Origin: CBDCME01 sp965218865
GTDB lineage: Bacteria > Pseudomonadota > Alphaproteobacteria > JAAXGF01
Length of the DNA: 64,000 nt
Direction of reading: 5' to 3'
NCBI GenBank assembly: GCA_965218865.1
Contig: CBDCME010000010.1
Coordinates: forward strand, 62,001 to 126,000
Each line of letters opens with the position of its first letter. The stretch's first letter is position 1. A program made the position numbers and the translations under genes. Positions 35,592 through 44,672 of the stretch are shown here, piece by piece. The notes under the pieces were generated by a model that ran no database searches, had not been told where the DNA came from, and saw nothing but the letters and a program-made list of their open reading frames with translations.

Positions 35592-37157
35592 GTCGCCCGT
35601 GAAGAACGCGTAAGCGGCTGATGTTGGTAGCTCTTTCGGTTTGGCGAAGTAATCGGATTTGCAAGAAAACGGGTTTTGGGCCTGAAAAGCTTGTGATTTG
35701 AAATAATTGATTTTGGGGATTCCCTTCCGTTGCGGAACGTGATTCTCTGCTCCCGTCGATTGGGATTGGAGAACTGTGATGAAGCCATCGCGCAAGGTGT
35801 CATCGGGAATAGAGGACCTGTTCCGCTCGCGGTTCGAAAACATCATCAACCTGCGCCACGAGTTGGTGGTGTTGGGGGGCCGGATCGCGTGGACTTTCTT
35901 CGACGAGACCTATGAAGCCTTGTATTCGGAGGAGGGTCGGCCGGGGGTCCCGACGCGGTTGATGGTTGGGCTGCACATCCTCAAGCATATGTTCGATCTC
36001 TCGGATGAGGAGGTCTGCGAGCGCTGGGTCTACGACCCATACTTCCAGTGCTTCTGCGGCGAAGAGTACTTTCAGCATGAGCTGCCCATGGAGCGCTCGT
36101 CGATGACCCGGTGGCGGGACCGGATCGGTCCGGAAGGTTTGGAGAAGGTATTCCAGGAGAGCCTGGCCGTGGCCCACCGGGTGGGGGCGCTGCGGGAGAA
36201 GGACCTCGAGCGGGTGACGGTGGACACCACCGTACAAGAGAAGGCGATTGCCTTTCCGACCGACGCCAAACTGATGCAACGAGCCCGCGAGCGGCTGGTG
36301 CGACTGGCATGGGAGCACGGCATTGCCCTGCGTCAGTCCTATACCCGCCTGGGCAAGAGGGCGTTGATCATGCAAGGCCGCTACCGCCATGCCAAACAGC
36401 ACAAGCGGGCCAACAAGGCCCTGCGCAAGCTCAAGACCTATCTCGGGCGCACCGTCCGCGACATCCGCCGCAAGACGGCCCAGGAGGAGAGCCTACGGGA
36501 TACCTTCCGCCGCCCCTTGTGGCTGGCCGAGCGGGTGTCGACCCAGAAGCGGCGCGACCCCTTGCCCAAGGTCTATTCGCTCCACGCGCCCGAGGTCGAA
36601 TGCATCGGCAAAGGGAAGGCGCACAAGCCGTACGAGTTCGGCTGCAAGGTCTCCGTGGCGGCGACCAATTCCCGCCCCCCCGGCGGCCAGTTCGTCGCCC
36701 ACGTCAAGGCCTTCCACGGCAATCCCTATGATGGCCACACCTTGAGGCAGGTGATCGAAGAGATGGAACGCTGGACGGGGATATCGGCCGAGCGCATCTA
36801 TGTCGACAAGGGATACCAGGGCCACGATTACCCCAACAAACACCGCGTCTTTAGATCAGGCCAGAAACGCGGCATCACGCCGACGATCAAGAAGGAGCTC
36901 AGGCGGCGCTCCGCCGTCGAGGCCGTGATCGGACATCTCAAGAGCGATGGCAGGCTGGGGCGCAACTTCCTCAAAGGCCGCGACGGCGACAAGATCAACG
37001 CCATCCTCGCCGGCGCCGGCTACAACTACCGCCTTGTCCTCAAATGGCTGAGGCGTTTGTTTGTCCAAATCCTGGCCGCGCTCCTCAGCGACATCTCGCA
37101 CCCCACCGCAAACCCAATCGCCGCTTCAGATTGAAATCAGGGTTCTTCACGGACGAC
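35592..37157 (+). mobile_element. IS5-family element, copy C (intact)
   Basis: A 1566-bp element from GTCGCCCGTGAAGAACGC (35592) to the complement of GTCGTCCGTGAAGAACCC (37157). It is flanked by a direct repeat TAAAAA (35586-35591 and 37158-37163). It is the only copy in the window with an unbroken transposase, so it can supply enzyme for the defective copies A and D. Confidence 0.94.
35779..37134 (+). CDS. IS5-family transposase, full length
   Basis: A 451-aa DDE transposase. The N-terminal domain (residues 1-120) includes a helix-turn-helix region (SDEEVCERWVYDPYFQCFCG). The core has D in VTVDTTVQEKAIAF, a basic spacer (HAKQHKRANKALRKLK), D in IYVDKGYQGHDYP and E in SAVEAVIGHLKSDGRLGRN. 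The last part is LAGAGYNYRLVLKWLRRLF. The start at 35779 follows GGAG; GTG 35776 is the alternative. It differs from copies A and D by a few substitutions and lacks their deletion or nonsense codon. Confidence 0.94.
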   Translation: MKPSRKVSSGIEDLFRSRFENIINLRHELVVLGGRIAWTFFDETYEALYSEEGRPGVPTRLMVGLHILKHMFDLSDEEVCERWVYDPYFQCFCGEEYFQHELPMERSSMTRWRDRIGPEGLEKVFQESLAVAHRVGALREKDLERVTVDTTVQEKAIAFPTDAKLMQRARERLVRLAWEHGIALRQSYTRLGKRALIMQGRYRHAKQHKRANKALRKLKTYLGRTVRDIRRKTAQEESLRDTFRRPLWLAERVSTQKRRDPLPKVYSLHAPEVECIGKGKAHKPYEFGCKVSVAATNSRPPGGQFVAHVKAFHGNPYDGHTLRQVIEEMERWTGISAERIYVDKGYQGHDYPNKHRVFRSGQKRGITPTIKKELRRRSAVEAVIGHLKSDGRLGRNFLKGRDGDKINAILAGAGYNYRLVLKWLRRLFVQILAALLSDISHPTANPIAASD

Positions 37158-37627
37158 TAAAAAGGTACACTTTCTCACGCCAACCCCAAGCGCCGATCAT
37201 GGGTGTGAAAAAGGTCGATTCCGCCCTAATTTCACATTTTGTTTCTAAATGCTGTTCTTCTCGACCTGAAAATTCAGCATGGCGGGTGTGGGTCAATTTG
37301 AGACTCGATCGGCCATGTGGAATGAGGTCGGGGATTCTTGGGGACAGGCGTCGAGTGTGGTTTGAATATTTCTGTCCTCGAGACGGGTCCGCCGTTCGGA
37401 CCACGGCGGCGGCGATGAGCGTGGTGAAGCCGCCGAATCCATCCGTGTCGCGTAACTGATCCGTTCGCGGTAACCCGCCGCACGGATCGAGACCCGGAAG
37501 GCGGCCGACAACCGTTCACAATCGCGGCTGGCGCCGTCGCCATACGGGAAGAAATAGCCGAGGAGCAATTTCACCCGCCTTTACGCCAGCTATTGCGCTC
37601 CATGGGATCCAACACGGGCCACTTTTT
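37158..37627. other. Region with possible polysaccharide deacetylase remnant
   Basis: About 470 bp between IS5 copy C and the HupE gene. On the minus strand at 37445-37574 the frame reads LLLGYFFPYGDGASRDCERL and later IRAAGYRERISYATR, which resembles the FAYPYGD and AGY segments of polysaccharide deacetylases. It lacks the catalytic domain start and then degenerates. I regard it as a weakly supported remnant. The rest shows nothing recognisable. Confidence 0.35.
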
Positions 37628-38779
37628 CTATAGAAATGCGCGTTCGACGAACCAATAGGCTCCGACGATCGCTATCAAACCCGAGGCCGGGATCGTGATC
37701 GCGCTGCGATAGAAGGCCTTGCGGCGGAACCATCCCACGCCAAGGAAGCAGCCGGCGACGACCGCCAACTGTCCCAGTTCAACGCCGCCATTGAATGCGA
37801 CCAAGCCGGCGGCGATATGTCCCGGTTGGAGGCCGATCTCGGCAAGAACGCCGGCGAACCCCAATCCGTGCAGTAAGCCAAACCCGAAAACGACGGCCGG
37901 CCGCCACAGTTGCAGCTTGTCCGATATGACGTTCTCGACACAGACATAAACAATCGAAGCCGCGATCAGAGGCTCGACGATCGAGGGCGAAATCCGCACG
38001 ATTTCGAACACGCCGAGCGCGAGGGTGACCGAGTGGGCGACGGTGAAGCTCGTGATCTGCCACAGGAGGCTGCGCAGGCGGGCACTCAACAGGAAAAGCC
38101 CGACGACGAAGAGGATATGGTCGAGGCCCTTCGGAACGATGTGGCTGAAACCGATCGTCAGATACTCGCCGAAGACCTCGAGCGCACCCTTTCGCGGCGC
38201 GCCGACGATCGCCACGGGATCGCTTTCGGCGCCTTCCTGCAGATAGGCGGAATAGAGGCTCTCGTCCGCGCTCGGACTCTCCGACGTGCGGGAAACTCGA
38301 ATCACGATCGCCCCGAAGCCGCGATCCCAGGCCCAGGTGAGCGCTTTCGCGCCAGCGGGCAAGGCGCCGGAGAGCACCATCTCCGATATGCGCGCGAGGT
38401 CGGTATCGCCGAGCGGCGGAATCGCGATGGCCTGGACGGTTGGCTCGAGGCGCGCGCCATCAGCATTGAGAGCGATCCCGGCGAGGAAACGGGGCCCGAA
38501 TTTATCGAAGGCGGCACCGAGATCCGCCGGGGACAGGCGGCGCAAGCTGTCATATTCGGTGGCGTTGGCGGAGTCGGAGGTATCCTGGTGTTGCGGCCCG
38601 ATCTCGGCGATCAGCGCCTCCAGGTTCAACGAGATCGCGATGGCGTAGCCGCCCTCTCCGTTGAAAGAGAGGTCCGCGATCGCGGGCCTGATTTCGTGGG
38701 CCAACCCAGGCGCCGACACGAGCGCGAAAACCAAGAGCGTGGTCAGGATCAGCTTGTGTTTCCGCGTTCGCCAACGCAT
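37628..38779 (-). CDS. HupE/UreJ-family membrane protein
   Basis: A 383-aa protein with a signal peptide (residues 1-28, ending GLAHE), a periplasmic domain, then a C-terminal block of six helices carrying the HupE/UreJ_2 pattern: GFSHIVPKGLDHILFVVGLFLL, SFTVAHSVTLALGV, FGLLHGLGFAGVLAEIG and AFNGGVELGQLAVV. The conserved histidines suggest nickel or another metal ion passing the membrane. ATG 38779 starts the signal peptide. It is divergent from a DUF4198 gene with 55 bp between, so they likely share a control region. Confidence 0.88.
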   Translation of the reverse strand: MRWRTRKHKLILTTLLVFALVSAPGLAHEIRPAIADLSFNGEGGYAIAISLNLEALIAEIGPQHQDTSDSANATEYDSLRRLSPADLGAAFDKFGPRFLAGIALNADGARLEPTVQAIAIPPLGDTDLARISEMVLSGALPAGAKALTWAWDRGFGAIVIRVSRTSESPSADESLYSAYLQEGAESDPVAIVGAPRKGALEVFGEYLTIGFSHIVPKGLDHILFVVGLFLLSARLRSLLWQITSFTVAHSVTLALGVFEIVRISPSIVEPLIAASIVYVCVENVISDKLQLWRPAVVFGFGLLHGLGFAGVLAEIGLQPGHIAAGLVAFNGGVELGQLAVVAGCFLGVGWFRRKAFYRSAITIPASGLIAIVGAYWFVERAFL

Positions 38780-38834
38780 CGTGAGTTCCCCTCGCTTACC
38801 GTCATCCCATATCGTGATTCGAGGACAGACGCAC

Positions 38835-39644
38835 GTGTTCAGTCCGCGGCGGTTCCTAGGAACCTTGCTCCTGTTGTGCCTAACCGTGGCGCCGTTGACG
38901 GCGGCTGCCCACGAATTCTGGATCGAGCCGGCGCGGTTTCGCATCGAGAGCGGCGGCGACATCGTCGCCGACTTGAAGATCGGCCAGGATTTCAAGGGCG
39001 ACGCTCATCCCTATCTTCCCAGCCGGACCAAGGAGGCCTGGGTGGTCGACCGTGACGGCAAAAGGCCGTCAAGAGCACGGGTCGGCGATATTCCCGCGTT
39101 CAAGGAGGCCTCGGGTCGCTCAGGCCTCCACATTCTCGCCTATCATTCGACGCCGCATCGGCTCACCTATACCAAGCCCGGAAAGTTCGAGCGCTTCCTC
39201 GAGAATCAAGGACTCGGCTGGGCTCTGACGGAGCACCGCAAGCGAGGTTTGAAGAAAATCGGCTTTTCCGAAGCGTACTCGCGCTGCGCCAAAGCGCTCG
39301 TCCAGAGCGGCGACGGGGGTGGCACCGACGTCGTGATCGGAATGCCGATCGAACTGGTCGCCAAGGCCAATCCCTATGCTCTCAGGGCGGCCGCACTACC
39401 GGTCACGCTCCTCTGGCGGGGCGAGCCGCTCGCCAATACGCAAATCACGGTGTTTCGCGAGAAAGACGGCCTCGAAGTGACGAAAGTCCGAACCGGAACC
39501 AACGGGGACGCAACGATTCCACTTGGGGACGGTGGCAGATTTCTTTTGAACGCAGTGCACATTATCCCGTGGCACGAAAAGCCGAAGGATGCGTGGCACA
39601 GCTACTGGGCGTCACTGACCTTCGAGATATCAGCCGAGCCATAA
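38835..39644 (+). CDS. DUF4198 periplasmic protein (metal uptake associated)
   Basis: A 269-aa secreted protein. A signal peptide (about residues 1-25) precedes the DUF4198 opening AHEFWIEPARFRIESGGDIVADLKIGQDFKG, with an Ig-like C-terminal part (LPVTLLWRGEPLANTQITVF, TGTNGDATIPLGDGGRFLL). DUF4198 proteins commonly accompany nickel or cobalt transporters. This fits the divergent HupE-like gene. The start is GTG 38835. Confidence 0.85.
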   Translation: MFSPRRFLGTLLLLCLTVAPLTAAAHEFWIEPARFRIESGGDIVADLKIGQDFKGDAHPYLPSRTKEAWVVDRDGKRPSRARVGDIPAFKEASGRSGLHILAYHSTPHRLTYTKPGKFERFLENQGLGWALTEHRKRGLKKIGFSEAYSRCAKALVQSGDGGGTDVVIGMPIELVAKANPYALRAAALPVTLLWRGEPLANTQITVFREKDGLEVTKVRTGTNGDATIPLGDGGRFLLNAVHIIPWHEKPKDAWHSYWASLTFEISAEP

Positions 39645-40180
39645 CAGCAACGCTTCATTCGTCGCGTGATCGCAAACGTCGCCCGCGCCGCAATCGCAAT
39701 AGACGTCGCGCTCGGTCTTGCGCGCCATGCTTCTGTTCAATAATTGCGTCGACATCGAACCCAGTTTCGCTGCCGCTATTTGAATCGCTAATTTCCACGA
39801 TCGAATGTCGGCTCGGGGTCAACGGCCAAAAACGAAACTTGGGGTACTTGTATCTCACCGCCACCCGCATCGGCCGCCTGACTCGCCAGGTCCAAATCTT
39901 ATCTGTTCGAAAACTCGCGGCACCGGCCCTCTCCCCCTCCCGGCCACCCACGAGAGTATGCTGATATGGGTGGCCGGGAGGGGGAGAGGGCCAGGACAGA
40001 CGCAAAAAATGCGCGGACGCGCAGTTTCGAACAGACTGTGAGATAAGCGGCGGAAGTTATCGCCTCGACCAGTGCCGCGCCGGTCAAATCGGCAAAACTC
40101 GAGATGATTCGAGCGGTTGGCCCTTTTTTCCAACGCCGCCGACACCATCTCCAAGATAGAATTGGAGTATGGTATCGGCG
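39645..40180. other. Intergenic region holding palindromic repeat copy 2
   Basis: About 535 bp without a supported gene. It holds the 132-bp palindromic repeat at 39903-40034. The remainder (39645-39902 and 40035-40180) has no recognised coding or structural signal. Confidence 0.5.
39903..40034 (-). repeat. Palindromic repeat element, copy 2 (uninterrupted)
   Basis: A 132-bp element from CTGTTCGAAAA to TTTCGAACAG with the same 24-bp perfect inverted core as copy 1 and an intact central loop (CGAGAGTATGCTGATA). The arm with the A/T run and hairpin (AAAAAATGCGCGGACGCGC) is on the right, so the element is inverted relative to copy 1. It shows the unoccupied form of the site that IS5 copy A entered. 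Confidence 0.88.
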
Positions 40181-40732
40181 ATGCGCAAGCTGCTGTCGGT
40201 GTTCATCGTCATACTTCTCGCTCTTCCCAGCGCCGACGGTGACGCAAGGAAGCCGAAGGGTGACGGCGGGAAAATCGACGTCTCCGGAGAGCGTCCGTTT
40301 GACGCGGTCAATATCTTCGGTGACTTTGGTAGAAATTTTAGGTTGCTGAATACGGAGGAGAACAAGTTATGGTGGGAACGCATGGTACGCGGGGAAGTTG
40401 GAAAAGATCGATTCCTTATTCTTTGCGCGCTGAAAAATGGGAATTGGAAAAACTTGGGTGACATTCGCACTTACATTGAATTTAAAATCCAAGGAACTTA
40501 TTCGGCGAATAGCGTGCAAACGATGCTTGTCCTCATGGCTAGTAGGTCTAAAATCAAGTATCCACGTCGTGGGCCGATCAACCGGAAAGGTAAAATAGGA
40601 GAAGGTTGGCTGGAGAGAGATCCTCGCGGCGGACCGTTGGGTATTGACTCAGAGTGGAGAATAGAGCCGAGCGTATATCCTCTTCTTTATTTCTTGTTGA
40701 TGGGTTGCCCCGAGGATGACAGGTGTGAGTGA
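40181..40732 (+). CDS. Secreted hypothetical protein, possible winged-helix fold
   Basis: A 183-aa protein with a signal peptide (MRKLLSVFIVILLALPSADG). The mature part holds FLILCALKNGNWKNLGDIRTYIEF and TYSANSVQTMLVLMASRSKIKY, a helix-turn-helix-like spacing, and ends CPEDDRC. It is less GC-rich than its neighbours. I do not recognise a family. The end resembles that of the protein at 40918-41394 (CDSDDKC), and both are exported, so they may be distant paralogues. ATG 40169 is an alternative start. Confidence 0.55.
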   Translation: MRKLLSVFIVILLALPSADGDARKPKGDGGKIDVSGERPFDAVNIFGDFGRNFRLLNTEENKLWWERMVRGEVGKDRFLILCALKNGNWKNLGDIRTYIEFKIQGTYSANSVQTMLVLMASRSKIKYPRRGPINRKGKIGEGWLERDPRGGPLGIDSEWRIEPSVYPLLYFLLMGCPEDDRCE

Positions 40733-40772
40733 TGGGCGGGACAACACATTTTTGGCGATCACCTTTTAGTGG

Positions 40773-40863
40773 CTGTTCCGGCCCTCTCCCCCTCCCGGCC
40801 ACCCACGAGAGTATGTGGGTGGCCGGGAGGGGGAGAGGACCGGTGCCGCGAGTTTTCGAACAG
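40773..40863 (+). repeat. Palindromic repeat element, copy 3 (shortened)
   Basis: A 91-bp version with the same core inverted repeat and the right arm GTGCCGCGAGTTTTCGAACAG. The left arm is reduced to CTGTTC and the loop is shortened. It separates the two small secreted-protein genes. Confidence 0.85.
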
Positions 40864-40917
40864 ACTATTAGAACCCAAGTCGCCGACGAGGGCGTTGAAC
40901 GGCCGATTTCGCTGTCA

Positions 40918-41394
40918 ATGGCGGTACGAATTGGGGCCACGAGCCTTGCCATGTTGCTCGCGGCGGGCACCGTCGCCTCCGCCGAGGACCCGGCCAAGGA
41001 CCCCGACGTGGACATGAATTTCGTGCACAGCGCCACCCCGGAGGCGTTGCGCGAGACGAACAAGCGAATCGCGGAAATCGGCAAGAAAGTTCAGGAAATC
41101 TTGAGCGAACAAACGCTTCGCACCCTGGTCGGCATGAGCCCCCTTTTGCGGCAGATCGTTTGCCGGGTCCCGTTTCAAAAATTCGAGGTATCGGCTCTCG
41201 CCCGGGCCCTGGGGTTGCCCGAACCCACCGTCTTCGAGGGTGTTCAATTGCTCGATCGCTTGGGGATCGCGGCGCTTAAGGACGCGTACGAGGGCCGCGT
41301 GATCGTACCCAAGAGCCCGCGGTCCAACGAAATGATGCGGCGGTGGGCGTACGATTGGTGCGACAGCGACGACAAATGCGGGGTCCGCCGCTGA
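40918..41394 (+). CDS. Secreted hypothetical protein with winged-helix-like segment
   Basis: A 158-aa protein. A signal peptide (MAVRIGATSLAMLLAAGTVASA) precedes an acidic linker and LRQIVCRVPFQKFEVSALARALGLPEPTVFEGVQLLDRLGIAALKD, which looks like an ArsR-type winged helix despite the export signal. It ends WCDSDDKCGVRR with a C-x5-C-like pair. No family recognised. It directly follows palindromic repeat copy 3. Confidence 0.55.
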   Translation: MAVRIGATSLAMLLAAGTVASAEDPAKDPDVDMNFVHSATPEALRETNKRIAEIGKKVQEILSEQTLRTLVGMSPLLRQIVCRVPFQKFEVSALARALGLPEPTVFEGVQLLDRLGIAALKDAYEGRVIVPKSPRSNEMMRRWAYDWCDSDDKCGVRR

Positions 41395-41599
41395 GTGCGA
41401 TCTTGCGGCCGCCGATCGGGAACAAAGCATCGGCGGGGACGCGAACTTGGCCGCGGTTACCGGAAAGATATTTTGGTCCGTGATGGCCGTCACTTCGAAA
41501 CTTCGTAAATCGGTTACAACTAATAATGGATTTGAGTCGGCGGCGAACCAAAACAATTTCCAAAGGAGTTGCAATCATGATGAAGAGGAGTCTCGAAAC

Positions 41600-41833
41600 T
41601 TGACCCCGCCCAAGCCGTTTTTCACGTCCGAGGACATTTCGGACATGCTCGGAATTCCGAAGAATACCATCGAGAAATGGTTTCGCGACGGAACACTGCA
41701 AGGCCAACGGCTGGGTGGTTGCTGGCGGACCGGTCCTCGGAGGCTAAACGAATTCTATCGCCACGCGACGGGATCTCCGAGATCGGAGATTCACGGAAAA
41801 CGGTGTTCCGAAGAGCTGAATTTGGATGCGTAA
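41600..41833 (+). CDS. Small helix-turn-helix (excisionase/MerR-like) protein
   Basis: A short protein whose core FFTSEDISDMLGIPKNTIEKWFRDGTLQGQRLGGCWRTG matches the excisionase/helix-turn-helix_17 pattern: recognition helix, then a W and a wing. The start is uncertain: TTG 41600 gives 77 aa, and an upstream start near 41447 gives 128 aa. Such proteins are recombination directionality factors or small repressors. No integrase is adjacent, so the partner is unknown. Confidence 0.6.
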   Translation: MTPPKPFFTSEDISDMLGIPKNTIEKWFRDGTLQGQRLGGCWRTGPRRLNEFYRHATGSPRSEIHGKRCSEELNLDA

Positions 41834-41944
41834 GAATACAAATTTAGGAAAGCGGACGGCCTGACGATATTCGTGGGGGCCCTGAATTCTCAAACCAAGT
41901 GCAACGCCGGTATGATCCGGAGTTGCCATGGCAACGCCACAAAT

Positions 41945-42637
41945 CTAGACGAAAGCGAAGTCCGGGAGCGCCCGCGCGGCGACCCGGCGAAGGCCGCGAA
42001 AGGCGCGGGCCGTATCGAGGGCGAGCCTCAGAACCGCGAGCGTCTGCCGTGGTTCAAGGCGGAGAGCACCCAGGACGGGTAGGGCGGCCATCCGTCCCTC
42101 GGCGGTGAGGCCAGCCAGGGCGGCGCTCGGAACATTTCGTTCCGCCGGATCCGCGACTGCGCGAATGACGACGAATGGCGCCCCCGCGGCGCTTGCCGTT
42201 TCCGAAACGGCGAAGCTTTCGAGGTCGACCGCGACCGCGCCGTGGCGGGCGAATACGGCCCCTTTAGCCTCGCGGGAATCCAGCGCCTCGTCACCGCCAA
42301 AAACAGCGGCCGTGGCATAGGGAACGGTTTCGCCCAGCAAGTCCCCGAGACGGCAAAGCCAATCATGATCGCAGGCGCGGCGCACCCCGTTCGGAGCAAT
42401 TACCGAATCGGCCAGGACGACGGTTCCCGGCCTCAGTTTCGGGTCCAGACCGCCGGCAACGCCGAAACTCACGAGTGCCTCGGCGCCGTCGGAGAGAAGG
42501 CGGCGGGTGGCGATTCGCGCTCGAGCGGCGTCGGCACCGGAGCAGACCATGAGCGGGTGGAGTTCGCCCGATATCGCGGCCGAGTTCAGACAAGCGATCT
42601 CGGCGGCAAGGCCGGCCACAATCCCTATTCGTGTCAA
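41945..42637 (-). CDS. hpnG: Hopanoid-associated phosphorylase HpnG
   Basis: A 230-aa nucleoside-phosphorylase-fold protein: IGIVAGLAAEIACL, LVSFGVAGGLDPKLRPGTVVLAD, and VDLESFAVSETASAAGAPFVVIRAVAD, which carries the catalytic region. HpnG removes adenine from adenosylhopane to give ribosylhopane. The start is TTG 42637, overlapping the shc stop by TTGA, a coupling also seen at hpnA. An upstream ATG at 42700 lies inside shc and is less likely. Confidence 0.9.
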   Translation of the reverse strand: MTRIGIVAGLAAEIACLNSAAISGELHPLMVCSGADAARARIATRRLLSDGAEALVSFGVAGGLDPKLRPGTVVLADSVIAPNGVRRACDHDWLCRLGDLLGETVPYATAAVFGGDEALDSREAKGAVFARHGAVAVDLESFAVSETASAAGAPFVVIRAVADPAERNVPSAALAGLTAEGRMAALPVLGALRLEPRQTLAVLRLALDTARAFRGLRRVAARALPDFAFV

Positions 42638-44595
42638 ATTCCGTAGATAATGTTTTTGGCGGTGCTGTCCCGTAAAGCACGGTAGCGAGCCAATGCCCAA
42701 AGGGGGAAATAGGCAGCGTAGCCGTGATAACGCAAATAGAATACGCGCGGAAATCCGACCGCCGTGAAGGATTCCTCGTGCCAGCGGGCTCCGTTACGGG
42801 ACGCCCGCAACAAATAGTGGACACCGCGTTCGACGGCTTCGTTCTTGACCTCGCCCGCAGCCATGAGTCCCAGCAGCGCCCAGGCGGTCTGGGAGGGTGT
42901 GCTGACCTTGGCCGTGCCCTTGCGGTCGGGCCAGTAGGTCACGCCATCCTCGCCCCAACCGCCATCGTCGCGTTGGCACGCCAGGAGCCTCTCGACGGCG
43001 CGCCGAATGTGGGGCGCGGACGGATCCTCGCCGGCGGCATTGAAGGCGCACAGCACCGACCAGGTTCCATAAATATAGTTGGTGCCCCAGCGCCCGTACC
43101 AGGATCCATCCGCTTCCTGTTCCCGGCGAAGAAACGCCAAGCCCCGTTCCAAGCATTCATTCTCGCGGTCGTACCCGAGCTGGGCGAGCATGCCGACGCA
43201 ACGCCCGCTTACGTCGGCCGTCGGCGGATCGAGAAGGGCGCCGTGATCCGCGAAGGGGATATGGTTCAAGTGATAATGCGTGTTGTCGGCATCGAACGCA
43301 CCCCAGCCGCCGTTCTTGCACTGCATGCCGATCACCCACTCGGCGCCGCGATCGATGGCTTCGTGATAACGGCCGCGGTCGGCGCGGTCCAGGGCCATGA
43401 CGACGGCGGCGGTATCATCAACGTCGGGGTAGCAGGGATTACGGTATTGGAAGGCCCAGCCGCCCGGCCGCACCTTTGGCCGCCGGGAACTCCAATCGCC
43501 GGGACTGTCTAGAACCTGCAAGCTCGCAAGCCAGTCCATCGCGCCGCGGACGGAGTCGTCGCTCTGCCGCGCTTCCATCATCGCGTGCGCGGCGAGACAG
43601 GTGTCCCACACCGGCGACAGACAGGGCTGGCAATAAGCCTCGTTTTCCCTCACCACGAGGAGCTTTTTGACGGCCGCCTTGGCGATCGCGAAATGAATGT
43701 GTTCCTTCGCGTAGCCGAGCGTGTCGAAGGCCATGACCGCGTTGGCCATGGCCGGGAATATGCCGCCGAGACCGTCGTCGCCGTTGAGTCGCGCGGTGAT
43801 GAAGTCGACCGCCTTGGCGATCGCTCGCTGTCGGAGCCCACGCGGAAAGTACGGCGTGACGAACCGAAGGAGTTTGTCGATGGCCAGGAAAAACCGACCC
43901 ATGGGAGATCCCGTGGGATTCACGAGACCCCGCGATTCTTCCTCGGGCGCCGTGAGGTACAGCTCCTGGATGTCGATCCGACGCGGATTTCGTGCGCGGG
44001 GTTTTAACGCGGCCAGGATGAGCAACGGAACCATGACGGTCCTGGACCAGTACGAAACTTTGCTGATGTTAAAGGGGAACCAGCGTGGCAGCAGCATGAT
44101 CTCGATCGGCATCACGGGCACCGCGCGCCACGGCGCCTGGCCGAACAAAGCCAAGGTGTAACGGGTAAACACGTTGGCCTTGGCGCCGCCGCCGTGAGCG
44201 AGAATTGCCTCGCGGGCACGCTTCATATGGGGCGCATCGCGGTCGTCGCCGACGAGCTTGAGGGCGAAATAGGTCTTTACGCTCGCGCTAATATTGAAAT
44301 CGCCGTCGTGGAACAACGGCCAGCCCCCGTGGGGACCTTGCCGACCGCGGAGGTAGGTGGCGATTTTGGCTTCCAGGCCTTCGTCTATTTCGTCGAGGAA
44401 GTGTTCGAGGAGGATGTACTCGGACGGAATCGTGACGTCGGCTTCGAGCTCGAAGCACCAGTGGCCATCCTTGGCTTGCACGGCCGCGAGCGCGGCTCGG
44501 GAATCCTCGATGGCGAAATCGATCGGACGACCAGCGGATCTCGCGTGAAGTTCGTCCCTTTCCGCGACCCGTTCGATATTCGATGCGAAATTCAT
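42634..44595 (-). CDS. shc: Squalene-hopene cyclase
   Basis: A 653-aa class II terpene cyclase with the catalytic DVDD at residues 391-394 (YPDVDDTAAVV) and several QW repeats (KDGHWCFELEAD, GRQGPHGGWPLF, KNGGWGAFDADN, EADGSWYGRWGTNY, RDDGGWGED). It cyclises squalene to hopene and hopanol. Full length for the family. A promoter lies just upstream, within the end of hpnE, so it can be expressed apart from hpnCDE. Confidence 0.97.
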   Translation of the reverse strand: MNFASNIERVAERDELHARSAGRPIDFAIEDSRAALAAVQAKDGHWCFELEADVTIPSEYILLEHFLDEIDEGLEAKIATYLRGRQGPHGGWPLFHDGDFNISASVKTYFALKLVGDDRDAPHMKRAREAILAHGGGAKANVFTRYTLALFGQAPWRAVPVMPIEIMLLPRWFPFNISKVSYWSRTVMVPLLILAALKPRARNPRRIDIQELYLTAPEEESRGLVNPTGSPMGRFFLAIDKLLRFVTPYFPRGLRQRAIAKAVDFITARLNGDDGLGGIFPAMANAVMAFDTLGYAKEHIHFAIAKAAVKKLLVVRENEAYCQPCLSPVWDTCLAAHAMMEARQSDDSVRGAMDWLASLQVLDSPGDWSSRRPKVRPGGWAFQYRNPCYPDVDDTAAVVMALDRADRGRYHEAIDRGAEWVIGMQCKNGGWGAFDADNTHYHLNHIPFADHGALLDPPTADVSGRCVGMLAQLGYDRENECLERGLAFLRREQEADGSWYGRWGTNYIYGTWSVLCAFNAAGEDPSAPHIRRAVERLLACQRDDGGWGEDGVTYWPDRKGTAKVSTPSQTAWALLGLMAAGEVKNEAVERGVHYLLRASRNGARWHEESFTAVGFPRVFYLRYHGYAAYFPLWALARYRALRDSTAKNIIYGI

Positions 44596-44644
44596 GATCC
44601 GGCCAAGTTTATTTTACTTCTCGGGGTTCCATAACAATTTCCGC

Positions 44645-44672
44645 GTTATATTCGCCGTATTTCAGTTGTCAA
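44645..44672 (-). promoter_or_regulatory. Candidate promoter of shc-hpnG overlapping hpnE stop
   Basis: On the minus strand TTGACA (44672-44667) is followed after 16 bp by TATAAC (44650-44645). The -35 box is perfect and the -10 matches five of six consensus positions. It lies 50 bp upstream of the shc start, and the hpnE stop codon (TGA) is inside the -35 box. Confidence 0.6.
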
